Origin: Denitrobaculum tricleocarpae
GTDB lineage: Bacteria; Pseudomonadota; Alphaproteobacteria; Kiloniellales; Kiloniellaceae
Length of the DNA stretch: 64,000 bases
Assembly: GCF_007004665.1 (NCBI RefSeq)
Contig: NZ_ML660053.1
Coordinates: forward strand, 248,001 to 312,000
Direction of reading: 5' to 3'
In this document: positions 15,650 to 24,136 of the stretch, piece by piece
Numbering within the stretch: position 1 is the first letter of the stretch
Layout: each line of letters starts with the position of its first letter
Notes under the pieces: model-generated
The model's database searches: none
What the model was told of the DNA's origin: nothing
The model's input: only the letters and a program-made list of their open reading frames with translations
Made by a program: the position numbers and the translations under genes

Positions 15650-15677
15650 GGCCCGGTGCTTTGTCGAGCGCCGGGCC
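15650..15677 (+). terminator. hairpin between binding protein and permease genes
   Basis: Arms at 15650-15660 and 15667-15677 (GGCCCGG... and ...CCGGGCC) pair with one mismatch around a 6-base loop, followed by GATTTTCT. It may partly terminate transcription or protect the 3' end so that the binding protein is made in excess over the permeases. Confidence 0.65.
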
Positions 15678-15720
15678 GATTTTCTACTGTTCTCTTGAAT
15701 TTTAGTATTGTGGCGCGCGG

Positions 15721-16686
15721 ATGCTCGGTTATCTGACCAAACGGCTGATCCAGATGACGATCGTGCTCTGGGTCGTTTCGGTCATCGTCTTCATGATGAT
15801 GAGCTTCACCGGCGATCCGGTTTTCATGGTGGTGCCCATCGACGCGACCGATGCCGAGATCGCGCAGGCGCGCCGGATCCTCGGGCTCGACCAGTCGCTC
15901 CTGGTTCAATACGTCAAGTTTCTCACCAGTATCTTCGAGGGCGACTTCGGACGCTCTTACGTCTTTCGTCAGCCCGCGCTCGAGCTGATCCTTCAGCGTA
16001 TGCCCGCCACCGTCGAGATGGTGCTGGTGGCCATGTTGATCGCCCTCGTGATCTCGATCCCGCTGGGGGTCTACGCCGGCGCCAATCCCGAAAGCCGGAT
16101 CAGCAAAACCATTATGGCCGGTTCGCTCTTGGGGATTTCCCTGCCGGGTTTCTGGGTCGGCATGATGTTGATCTATCTGCTGGCCGTGCAGTGGGGCTGG
16201 TTCCCTTCCTCGGGACGCGGCGATACGGTCGAAGTCCTGGGGATGCGGATCAGCCTGCTGACGGCCGATGGCTGGACGCACATTATTTTGCCGGCGGTAA
16301 CGCTCTCGCTGGCGACCACGGCCATTATCCTGCGCATCACCCGCGCCGGCATGATGGAGGTCGCGCGGCAGGACTATATGAAGTTCGCCCGCGCGAAAGG
16401 CGTCGCGCCGCGTGACGTGCTCTTTCGCCATGGCCTGAAAAACTCTCTGATCCCGGTGGTGACCATCTTCGGCCTGCAGTTAGGTGATCTGATCGCCTTC
16501 GCCACCATCACCGAGACGATCTTTTCCTGGCCGGGCATGGGCAAGCTGCTGATCGATTCCATTTACCGCGCCGACCGGCCGGTGATCGTCGTCTATCTGA
16601 TGCTGGTGGCCCTGATCTTCGTGGTCATCAACTTTCTGGTCGATCTGCTCTACACGCTGATCGATCCCCGCATCACGTTGAAATGA
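15721..16686 (+). CDS. ABC importer permease, DppB/OppB type
   Basis: The 321-residue membrane protein has about six hydrophobic segments, beginning at residues 9-30 (MTIVLWVVSVIVFMMM). The cytoplasmic EAA-like loop DYMKFARAKGVAPRDVLFRHGLKNSL near residues 218-243 contacts the ATPases. It forms the channel with the permease encoded next; the two genes overlap by four bases (ATGA). It belongs with the binding protein and the two ATPases in one operon, and therefore imports the substrate processed by the downstream amidohydrolases, by inference. Confidence 0.93.
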   Translation: MLGYLTKRLIQMTIVLWVVSVIVFMMMSFTGDPVFMVVPIDATDAEIAQARRILGLDQSLLVQYVKFLTSIFEGDFGRSYVFRQPALELILQRMPATVEMVLVAMLIALVISIPLGVYAGANPESRISKTIMAGSLLGISLPGFWVGMMLIYLLAVQWGWFPSSGRGDTVEVLGMRISLLTADGWTHIILPAVTLSLATTAIILRITRAGMMEVARQDYMKFARAKGVAPRDVLFRHGLKNSLIPVVTIFGLQLGDLIAFATITETIFSWPGMGKLLIDSIYRADRPVIVVYLMLVALIFVVINFLVDLLYTLIDPRITLK

Positions 16687-17567
16687 GGGACGTCATGCAG
16701 GGCTTTTTGAAATCGGAATTCTTCTTCAACTACCGGCGCAGCGCCTCGGCGATTATCGGCAGCGCACTGATGTTGGTGTTCGCGGTCTACGTCGCCTTCG
16801 GTCCCTGGCTGGTGGCGCAGAACCCCCATGACATTGCTTCCCTTGAACTGCTGGACTCCTTCAAACCGCCGGCCTGGCTGGAGGGCGGCGATCCACGCTA
16901 TCTGCTCGGCACGGACGGACAGGGCCGGGATATTCTGGCAAGCGTGGTTTATGGCGCCCGCATTTCGGTGATGATTGGGGTCACGGCCATGCTCTGCTCC
17001 TGCCTGATCGGAACCGCGCTGGGGCTGCTGGCCGGCTTCTATCGCGGCGCAATCGATTCCTTCATCATGCGGATCGCCGACATTCAGCTCTCTTTCCCTT
17101 CGATCCTGATCGCGCTCTTCCTGATGTCGGCGGTGGGCACCGGGATCGACAAGGTGCTGATCGCGCTGACGGCGGTGGGCTGGGTGGTTTACGCCCGGAC
17201 AGTGCGCGGTTCGACCCTGAGTGAGATCGAAAAGGAATATGTCCAGGCGGCGCGCGTTGCCGGGTTGCCCGACCGCAAGATTATTCTGAAGCATGTTCTG
17301 CCCAACGTCCTGACACCTCTGATTGTCATAGCTACCATTCAGGTCGGCACCTTCGTTCTGATCGAGGCCTCGCTGAGCTTCCTGGGAGTTGGTGTGCCGA
17401 TCACCCAGCCGTCGCTGGGGCTCTTGGTGAAGAATGGCTTTGATGTGCTCTTCAGCGGTCTCTGGTGGACCTCGGCCTTTCCCGGGATGGCGATCATGAT
17501 GCTGGTCTTCGGGATCAATCTCTTCGGCGACTTCCTGCGCGACGAACTGAATCCGAGGTTGAAATGA
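16683..17567 (+). CDS. ABC importer permease, DppC/OppC type
   Basis: The 294-residue membrane protein has an N-terminal membrane anchor (about residues 23-45), a periplasmic loop with LLGTDGQGRDILASVVYGAR, and a C-terminal five-helix permease core. The EAA-like loop EYVQAARVAGLPDRKIILKH is at about residues 184-203. Overlaps of four bases with the genes before and after show translational coupling. It pairs with the DppB-type subunit. Confidence 0.93.
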   Translation: MRDVMQGFLKSEFFFNYRRSASAIIGSALMLVFAVYVAFGPWLVAQNPHDIASLELLDSFKPPAWLEGGDPRYLLGTDGQGRDILASVVYGARISVMIGVTAMLCSCLIGTALGLLAGFYRGAIDSFIMRIADIQLSFPSILIALFLMSAVGTGIDKVLIALTAVGWVVYARTVRGSTLSEIEKEYVQAARVAGLPDRKIILKHVLPNVLTPLIVIATIQVGTFVLIEASLSFLGVGVPITQPSLGLLVKNGFDVLFSGLWWTSAFPGMAIMMLVFGINLFGDFLRDELNPRLK

Positions 17568-18556
17568 GCACCGGAAACCAGGCCCTGCTGGAGGTCCGCA
17601 ATCTCAAGACGCGCTTCTACACCTTCGCCGGTGTGGTCAACGCAGTGGACGGGGTGAGCTTCACCGTGGGCCGGGGCGAGATTTTGGGCCTGGTCGGCGA
17701 GAGCGGCGGCGGCAAGTCGGTGATCGGCTTTTCGATTCTCGGACTGATCGATCCTCCCGGAAAGGTGGACGATGGGGAAATCCTCTTCGACGGCGTGGAC
17801 CTGCGCAAGAAGTCGGAGAAAGAGATGCAGGATATCCGGGGCAAGGACATCGCCATGGTGTTCCAGGACCCCATGACTTCGCTCAATCCTTTGCAGACCG
17901 TAGGCCAGCAGATCGACGAGATGCTCCGCCTGCACAGTGAACTCGACGCAAAAGCGCGGCGGGCGCGCTGCATCGAAATGCTGACCGATGTCGGGATCTC
18001 GGAAGCGGAAAAACGCCTGAACAACTATCCGCACCAGTTTTCCGGCGGTATGCGCCAGCGGGTCGTGATCGCCATTGCCATGATCGCCGGGCCGCAGCTG
18101 ATCATCGCCGACGAGCCGACCACTGCCCTCGACGTGACGATCCAGTCGCAGATCCTCAAGCTGATGAAACGGCAGGTGGGGGAGCGCCATGCCTCCATGA
18201 TCCTCATCACCCACGACCTGGCCGTGGTCTCGCAGATGGCGAACGAGATCGTCGTGCTTTACTGCGGCAAGATTGTCGAGAAGGGTCCGAAGCAGGATCT
18301 GATCCGCAATCCGGCCCACCCCTATACTCAGGGCCTCCTGGGCTCGATCCCGAAACTCCATGGCCGCCAGGAACGCCTGACGCAGATCCCGGGCACGGTG
18401 CCCGATGTGCGCAACCTGCCGAAGGGCTGTAATTTCCGGGAGCGTTGTCCTTTCGCGCAGGCCCGTTGCGCAGAGGAGGAGCCGGAGCAGCAGGCCGTCG
18501 GTACAAATCGCTCCGTCGCCTGTCATTTTCCGCTGGAACAGGAGGCTGCGCCATGA
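17564..18556 (+). CDS. ABC importer ATPase, DppD/OppD type
   Basis: The 330-residue ATPase has a Walker A at about residues 43-50 (GESGGGKS), Q-loop in [13 protein letters not shown], signature FSGGMRQRV, Walker [13 protein letters not shown], and H-loop ITHDLAVV. The C-terminal extension [15 protein letters not shown] has the Cys cluster that binds an Fe-S centre or disulfide in the OppD/DppD family. ATG 17564 overlaps the preceding stop (ATGA). It energises the importer together with the DppF-type subunit. Confidence 0.93.
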   Translation: MSTGNQALLEVRNLKTRFYTFAGVVNAVDGVSFTVGRGEILGLVGESGGGKSVIGFSILGLIDPPGKVDDGEILFDGVDLRKKSEKEMQDIRGKDIAMVFQDPMTSLNPLQTVGQQIDEMLRLHSELDAKARRARCIEMLTDVGISEAEKRLNNYPHQFSGGMRQRVVIAIAMIAGPQLIIADEPTTALDVTIQSQILKLMKRQVGERHASMILITHDLAVVSQMANEIVVLYCGKIVEKGPKQDLIRNPAHPYTQGLLGSIPKLHGRQERLTQIPGTVPDVRNLPKGCNFRERCPFAQARCAEEEPEQQAVGTNRSVACHFPLEQEAAP

Positions 18557-19560
18557 CCGCGTTTCTGGAGGTCGAAAACCTGGAGCAGCGCTTCGACGTC
18601 AGCGGTGGCCCGCTCGACCGCTTGCGCTTCGAGAACGGCGTGCCGACCATGGCGCGGCGGATCGTTCACGCGGTCAATGGCGTCAGCTTTTCCATTCAGC
18701 GTGGCGAGGTACTCGGGCTGGTCGGCGAGAGCGGCTGCGGCAAGTCCACTGTGGCCAAGACCATCGCCCGCATCTACCAGCCGACCGGGGGTGCAATCCG
18801 GATCGAGGGCGAAGACGTCGCGCAATACGATTACCGCAAGATGCTGCCGGTGCGGCGCAAGGTCCAGATGATCTTCCAGGATCCCTTTGCTTCGCTCAAT
18901 CCACGCCAGCGGGTCCGGGACATCGTCATGGAACCCATGATCCAGCATGCGGAACCGAGCGACAAGACCATCGAGAAGCGGGCCATGGAGCTGCTGGCCC
19001 GGGTCGGGCTGCGGCCGGAACACGCCGACCGCTATCCGCACCAGTTCTCCGGCGGTCAGCGGCAACGCATCGGGATCGCGCGGGCCTTGTCCGTCGGGCC
19101 TCAACTGGTGATCGCCGACGAGCCGGTCTCCGCGCTCGATGTTTCGATTCAGGCGCAGATCCTCAACCTGATGATGGATCTGCGTGATGAGTTCGGGCTT
19201 TCCTATCTCTTCATCACCCACGACCTCTCGGTGGTGCGCCACATCAGCGACCGCATCGGTGTGATGTATCTCGGCTTCATGGTCGAGACCGCGCCGCGCG
19301 ATAAGCTTTTCGAGGAGCCGCTGCATCCTTACACCCGTGCACTGCTGTCCGCCGCGCCGGCGATCGATCCGGATCCGGACGCCGAAGAAGAGATCGAACT
19401 GACCGGCGAGGTGCCCAACGCCTTTGACCTGCCGAGTGGCTGTTGCTTCCGCACCCGCTGCCCCTTTGCTTTCGAGCGCTGCAGCCGTGAACGCCCGGTG
19501 TTGAAGGAAGCCGCCTCGGGCCACCAGGTCGCCTGTCACCTGCTGGAGGAAGACACCTGA
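18553..19560 (+). CDS. ABC importer ATPase, DppF/OppF type
   Basis: This second ATPase has 335 residues: Walker A GESGCGKS, Q-loop MIFQDPFASLNPRQ, signature FSGGQRQRI, Walker B VIADEPVSALD, H-loop ITHDLSVV, and the C-terminal CCFRTRCPFAFERC cluster. The N-terminus has a small insert (SGGPLDRLRFENGVPTMARR) before Walker A, common in DppF-type subunits. ATG 18553 overlaps the preceding stop by four bases, and the next gene begins at 19560 with a one-base TGATG overlap. Confidence 0.93.
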   Translation: MTAFLEVENLEQRFDVSGGPLDRLRFENGVPTMARRIVHAVNGVSFSIQRGEVLGLVGESGCGKSTVAKTIARIYQPTGGAIRIEGEDVAQYDYRKMLPVRRKVQMIFQDPFASLNPRQRVRDIVMEPMIQHAEPSDKTIEKRAMELLARVGLRPEHADRYPHQFSGGQRQRIGIARALSVGPQLVIADEPVSALDVSIQAQILNLMMDLRDEFGLSYLFITHDLSVVRHISDRIGVMYLGFMVETAPRDKLFEEPLHPYTRALLSAAPAIDPDPDAEEEIELTGEVPNAFDLPSGCCFRTRCPFAFERCSRERPVLKEAASGHQVACHLLEEDT

Positions 19561-20993
19561 TGCGCACCACCAGAATTCTTCAAGCGCGCCTGCAGATGGA
19601 TGACCCGCACAACTGCACCGATGTCAACGATACGCTGACGGTGTTGGAGGCGCTCTACGACGCGCTGGTGCGGCGGGGTGAAACGGACGGCTTCGCGCCT
19701 GCGTTGGCAACCTCCTGGGAAGCATCGGATGACTGCCGGGAATGGCTCTTCCATCTGCGCGGCGATGTCCGTTTTCATGATGGCACGGCGCTCGATGCAG
19801 AGGCGGTCATTGCGTCTCTAAAGCGTATGGCACGGCCCGATATGGGCGTGACGCTCGGCGCACCCGGTGTCTATTCGCAGTATCTGACCGGTGCTCAATT
19901 CGAAGCACCGACGCCAGGCAGCGTCCGCATCCGGCTGGCAGAACCCATGGCCGACCTGCTCGATCTGCTGGTTTACGGCTACATCGTCGCGCCTTCGGTT
20001 CTGGATGACCCGATGGCACGGCCTTGCGGCACCGGCCCCTATATTTTCGAGTCTGCGGGCGCGGACTCTCTCGGGGCGCGCGCAAATCCCGATCATTTCG
20101 ACGGCCCGCCGCGCCATGAAGGTATCGAGTGGCGTAAGGTCGCTGATGTGGCGGATCGCCTCGCGGCGCTGGAAAGGGGTGAGGCCGACGTCGCCAACGC
20201 CCTGGCCTTTGATGCCAAGCCGGAAGGAGCGACGGCTCAGACCTACCTCTCGCCAACCACGATCATCTATCTTTTCAATTCGGCCAAAGGTCCATTGCAG
20301 GACGGGCGTATCCGCCGGGCACTGAACCTGGCGTTGGATCGCGAGGCGCTCATTGCGGATGTCCTCGGCGGTGCGGGCGCGCCGCTGCAGGGCTTTCTCA
20401 GTCCCGCCCACATGGGCTATCTGCCTGAAGACGAAAAAGCGCCGCGCCCTGATGAAGTACGGGAACTTCTGCGGGAAGCGGGCGTGGGAGAGGGCTTGAC
20501 GCTGGATGTCGATTGCCCCACCAGCCTGCCCAACGAAGCTCAGGCTCTGACGGCAGCCGTCGCGACACAGCTGGCACCCTACGGTGTGATCCTGAATGTC
20601 CGCATTCACGAAGATCGCGAAGCCTACGCCCACCGGGTCCGGCGCAGCGAGATCGCCGATATGTGCGTCTTCGACTCCAGCCCCTTGAGCACTTTCCGCG
20701 TGCTATGCGAAAAGATCGATTCCCGGGTGCAGGGCTCCTGGTGGCTGGGCTATGCCAATCGCGAGGTCGAGGCGCTGATCGATAAGGCGCGGGTGACCGG
20801 AGACGACCTGGCGCGCGAAAAGATCTTCCAGGACTGCCATCGTCTCTTGCGGGACGATCCGCCGTGGCTTTTCGTCTACAATCATCTGCGCAGGGTCGCG
20901 CTCCGAGGATCGCATCCGGACTGGCGGATGCGCCGGGACGGCGTGCTGGACGTGCGATCCTTGCCCCAGTTCGGAGGAGTCGCAGATGGCTGA
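19560..20993 (+). CDS. family 5 solute-binding protein lacking a signal peptide
   Basis: The 477-residue protein is a complete family 5 binding domain: WEASDDCREWLFHLRGDVRFHDG, GTGPYIFESA and the LNLALDREALIADV region all match. The N-terminus MRTTRILQARLQMDDPHN has no hydrophobic core, and the overlapping start with the ATPase gene leaves no room for one. It should therefore stay in the cytoplasm. It may be a sensor, a cytoplasmic buffer or chaperone for the imported compound, or a chance loss of the signal. The start of the amidohydrolase gene is within its last codons (20986). Confidence 0.85.
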   Translation: MRTTRILQARLQMDDPHNCTDVNDTLTVLEALYDALVRRGETDGFAPALATSWEASDDCREWLFHLRGDVRFHDGTALDAEAVIASLKRMARPDMGVTLGAPGVYSQYLTGAQFEAPTPGSVRIRLAEPMADLLDLLVYGYIVAPSVLDDPMARPCGTGPYIFESAGADSLGARANPDHFDGPPRHEGIEWRKVADVADRLAALERGEADVANALAFDAKPEGATAQTYLSPTTIIYLFNSAKGPLQDGRIRRALNLALDREALIADVLGGAGAPLQGFLSPAHMGYLPEDEKAPRPDEVRELLREAGVGEGLTLDVDCPTSLPNEAQALTAAVATQLAPYGVILNVRIHEDREAYAHRVRRSEIADMCVFDSSPLSTFRVLCEKIDSRVQGSWWLGYANREVEALIDKARVTGDDLAREKIFQDCHRLLRDDPPWLFVYNHLRRVALRGSHPDWRMRRDGVLDVRSLPQFGGVADG

Positions 20994-22443
20994 CCTGATC
21001 GTCCATGGCGGTGTTGTGATCCCCATGGACCCGGCCCGCAGAATCATCGACGACGGCGCGGTCGCGATGACCGGAGACCGCGTGGTCGCTGTCGGGCCGA
21101 CAGAGGAAATTCTCGCGGCCCACGAGGCGCCGCGGAGAATCGATGCCGCGCGCAAGCTCGTCCTGCCGGGGCTGATCGACGTGCACGCCCATGCCGGTCA
21201 TGGCCTGATCAAATCCATGGGCGCAAACACACCTGGAGCCTGGGAAGAACTTTGCGGGCGGGTTTATACGACCGGCTCCACCCCCGAATTCTGGCGGGCC
21301 GAAGCCGAACTGGCGGCGCTGGAGCGGCTGCGCTTCGGGGTGACCTGTGGTGTTTCTTTGTTGGGTGGCGGCGATACCATCATGCGTTCGGATGATCCGG
21401 TTCACGCGGCGGCTCATTGCGAGGGCGTGCTCGCTGTCGGTGTCAGAGACGTGGTCGCCATCGGGCCGACGCGGCCGCCCCATCCGCGCACTTATGCGGA
21501 CTGGGAGGGTGAAACCCGCCACGACAAGCAAATCGATTTTGAAACCCAGCTCGCCACCTCCGCGCAGGTGGTCAAGGACTGGCACAAGACTCACGGCGAG
21601 CGTATCTCCGTCGCGCTGCTGACTCCGGTGCTGCGCAACGAGCACCTGGACGAACTCGGCCCGGCGCTGCTGGAAGAAGCCATGGAACAGACGCGCCGTG
21701 TCCGGCAGCTCTCGCGCGACAGCGGCACGATCTTTACTCAGGACGGCCACTGGCGCGGCTCCATCCAGCGCGCGCAGGAGATGGGCATACTCGGGCCGGA
21801 TGCTCTGCTCAGCCACTGCATCGATATCAGCGAAGCGGAGATCGCTCTCTGTGCCGAGACCGACACCAAAATCGCGCACAACCCCAGCGCCATCGCCTCG
21901 GTCATGGGGCGCTGCCCCGCGACTGAACTGATGGACGCCGGTGTCACGGTTGCGCTGGGATCGGATGCCACGGCGCCGGACCGCTCGTCGGATATGTTCC
22001 GACATATGCAGCAGTGCATGCACTACCACCGGACTCATTTCCGGGATCCGGATATTCTGCCGCCGGGCCAGGTCCTGGCGATGGCCACTATCGACGCGGC
22101 CCGCGCGCTGGGCATGGAGCAGGAAATCGGCTCATTGGAATCGGGTAAGAAGGCGGACCTGCTGCTGCTCGATCTGGCGCGTCCGCATCTTTACCCGCTG
22201 AATATGCCGGCCTATCGTGCGGTCTGCTTCGCCAACGGCAATGACGTTCATAGCGTGATCGTCAATGGCGAAGTGGTTCTGGAAAACCGGCGGGCCGTGA
22301 AGATCGATGAAACCGCTGTTTTGGAGACCGCGCAGCTGGAGTGCGAGCGCATGATCGCGCGCAACGACGCAGCGGATCTGTTGGGCATGCCGGAGGACTT
22401 TTTTGGCCCGGCGCGGCAAGGGGAGGGGATGGAGAATGAGTAA
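20986..22443 (+). CDS. amidohydrolase, ATZ/TRZ-cytosine deaminase-like
   Basis: The 485-residue metal-dependent hydrolase has the first metal motif as HAHAGH (His67, His69), then a His in FTQDGHWRG, a His in LLSHCIDIS and the metal Asp in LGSDATAPDRSSD. Overall order fits the chlorohydrolase/aminohydrolase (AtzA, TrzA, SsnA, guanine deaminase) group, which mostly deaminate or dechlorinate N-heterocycles. Cytoplasmic. Genes overlap at both ends, so translation is coupled. In this operon a role on a nitrogen heterocycle before or alongside hydantoin-type ring opening is likely, but the substrate is unknown. Confidence 0.87.
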   Translation: MADLIVHGGVVIPMDPARRIIDDGAVAMTGDRVVAVGPTEEILAAHEAPRRIDAARKLVLPGLIDVHAHAGHGLIKSMGANTPGAWEELCGRVYTTGSTPEFWRAEAELAALERLRFGVTCGVSLLGGGDTIMRSDDPVHAAAHCEGVLAVGVRDVVAIGPTRPPHPRTYADWEGETRHDKQIDFETQLATSAQVVKDWHKTHGERISVALLTPVLRNEHLDELGPALLEEAMEQTRRVRQLSRDSGTIFTQDGHWRGSIQRAQEMGILGPDALLSHCIDISEAEIALCAETDTKIAHNPSAIASVMGRCPATELMDAGVTVALGSDATAPDRSSDMFRHMQQCMHYHRTHFRDPDILPPGQVLAMATIDAARALGMEQEIGSLESGKKADLLLLDLARPHLYPLNMPAYRAVCFANGNDVHSVIVNGEVVLENRRAVKIDETAVLETAQLECERMIARNDAADLLGMPEDFFGPARQGEGMENE

Positions 22444-23143
22444 CGGAACTTCGGGACAGACACTCTACGTGATCAACCCCAACTCCTCGACCAAGGTCAC
22501 CGAGGGCATCGATGCGGCCATGGCGCCTCTGCGCCAAAACACATCGTTGCCCATCGTTTGCCGCACGCTCGCCGAGGGGCCGCCGGGCATCGAGAGTCAG
22601 CGGGACGCGGACGGCGTAATCGCGCCTTTGCTGGCCCATTGCCTGGCTCTGGAAAACAGCGCTGCCGGTTTTGTGGTCGCCTGTTTCGGAGACCCCGGTT
22701 TGCATGCCCTGCGGGACGCTACCCGCAAACCGGTCCTGGGCATTGCCGAGTCTGCGGTCCTGACCGCCATGAGCCTGGGGCAGCGGTTCGGCGTGATCTC
22801 GATCCTCTCGCCTTCGGTCCCGCGCCATATGCGGTACTTCGGCGCCATGGGGGTCATGAACCGCCTGGCGGGCGATCTACCGCTCGGCCTGGGCGTCGCT
22901 GAACTCTCGGACGAAACGCGCACCCTGACCCGGATGGTCGAGGTTGGCCATACACTGCGATATGGCCATGGCGCCGATGTTTTGATCATGGGTTGCGCGG
23001 GCATGGCACGTTATAGGGACACATTAGAAAAGGAAACCGGCCTGCCGGTGGTCGAACCCTCTCAGGCCGCAGCCGCCATGGCGCTGGGTCAGATTGCATT
23101 GGGTTGGGCTCACCGGTCCGGACAAGATGAGGAAGCAAGGTAA
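22436..23143 (+). CDS. hyuE: Asp/Glu/hydantoin racemase family protein
   Basis: The 235-residue protein begins LYVINPNSSTKVTEGI, the standard N-terminus of hydantoin racemases, and has the two catalytic-type cysteines in VVACFGDPGL (about residue 82) and LIMGCAGMARY (about residue 187). It should invert the C5 stereocentre of 5-substituted hydantoins (or a related amino acid), feeding a stereospecific hydantoinase. ATG 22436 overlaps the amidohydrolase stop by eight bases; its own stop overlaps the next start (TAATG). Confidence 0.85.
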   Translation: MSNGTSGQTLYVINPNSSTKVTEGIDAAMAPLRQNTSLPIVCRTLAEGPPGIESQRDADGVIAPLLAHCLALENSAAGFVVACFGDPGLHALRDATRKPVLGIAESAVLTAMSLGQRFGVISILSPSVPRHMRYFGAMGVMNRLAGDLPLGLGVAELSDETRTLTRMVEVGHTLRYGHGADVLIMGCAGMARYRDTLEKETGLPVVEPSQAAAAMALGQIALGWAHRSGQDEEAR

Positions 23144-24087
23144 TGCCAGATTTAACGAAAGCGGCCTTTACTGAGGCCGCGCGCGGCGTCTATGTGATCG
23201 CGCCCACGCCCTTCATGGAAAACGGGGTGCTGGATATGGAGAGCACCGACCGCATGGTCGACTTCTTCCTGGAGAAGGGGGCCGACGGCCTGACCGTACT
23301 TGGTATGATGGGTGAAGCGCCGAAACTGACCCTGGAGGAATCGCAAGCCTTCGTTCAGCGTGTCCTGGCGCGGGTGCAGGGCAGGGTGCCGGTCATCGTC
23401 GGCGTCTCCGCCGCCGGTTTCGCGCAGATGGGCGCGCTGAGTGAGATGGTTATGGGCGACGGCGCCAGCGGTGTCATGGTTGCGCCGCCCTCCAGCCTGA
23501 AATCAGACGAGCAGATTGTGAACTACTACAGCATGGTCGCAGAGACGGTGGGCGAACAAACGCCCTTCGTGCTGCAGGACTTCCCGCTGGTCACCAACGT
23601 CTTCGTGCCGGTTTCGGTCATCCTGAAGATCGTCGGGGAACTGCCGAACTGCGTCTGCCTGAAGCATGAGGATTGGCCGGGCCTCACGAAGGTATCGGCC
23701 TTGCGATCCGCGAGCGATGAGGGCGCGCGGCGGATCTCGATCCTTTGCGGCAACGGCGGTCTCTTCCTGCCCGAAGAGCTGGCGCGCGGGGCGGACGGCG
23801 CCATGACCGGTTTTGCCTATCCGGAAATGATGGTCGAGATCTGCCGCCTGCATGCCGCCGGGGAGACCGAGCGCGCCCGCGATGTTTTCGACGCTTACCT
23901 GCCCCTGGTGCGCTATGAGCAACAGCCGGGTCTCGGCCTGGCGTTGCGCAAGTACACGCTGGCGAAGCGTGGTATCATCGCCCAGTCCAAGCTGCGGCGT
24001 CCCGGGCCAAGTTTGAGCGCTACGGACATTGCGGAGCTGGAAAAGCTGATCGCGCGCCAGACTGCCCGTTTGCAGCACCTGAACTGA
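23143..24087 (+). CDS. DapA/NanA-family Schiff-base aldolase-like protein with altered active site
   Basis: The 314-residue TIM-barrel protein carries the Schiff-base Lys174 in CVCLKHED and the family fold throughout. Two usual motifs are changed: GTTGE reads GMMGE (residues 54-58), losing the two Thr, and the LYNxP motif reads LQDFP (144-148), losing the catalytic Tyr. It is therefore not a dihydrodipicolinate synthase. It may cleave or hydrate another 2-oxo acid. The gene is inside the amidohydrolase/racemase/hydantoinase operon, so a keto acid from the ring-opened product is a possible substrate (inference). Confidence 0.82.
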   Translation: MPDLTKAAFTEAARGVYVIAPTPFMENGVLDMESTDRMVDFFLEKGADGLTVLGMMGEAPKLTLEESQAFVQRVLARVQGRVPVIVGVSAAGFAQMGALSEMVMGDGASGVMVAPPSSLKSDEQIVNYYSMVAETVGEQTPFVLQDFPLVTNVFVPVSVILKIVGELPNCVCLKHEDWPGLTKVSALRSASDEGARRISILCGNGGLFLPEELARGADGAMTGFAYPEMMVEICRLHAAGETERARDVFDAYLPLVRYEQQPGLGLALRKYTLAKRGIIAQSKLRRPGPSLSATDIAELEKLIARQTARLQHLN

Positions 24088-24136
24088 TACTATCTTTTAG
24101 TGACACGAGCGACTTCAAGAGACGGAGAAAGTGGGA

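Noticed and set aside
17339-18526. 395-residue open frame opposite an ABC ATPase gene
   Set aside because: Antisense shadow of a complete ATPase with all motifs.
20398-22038. 546-residue open frame opposite the amidohydrolase
   Set aside because: Antisense shadow; the plus-strand metal site is intact.
23143-24087. Calling this gene dapA (dihydrodipicolinate synthase)
   Set aside because: The catalytic Thr pair and Tyr of that enzyme are replaced.
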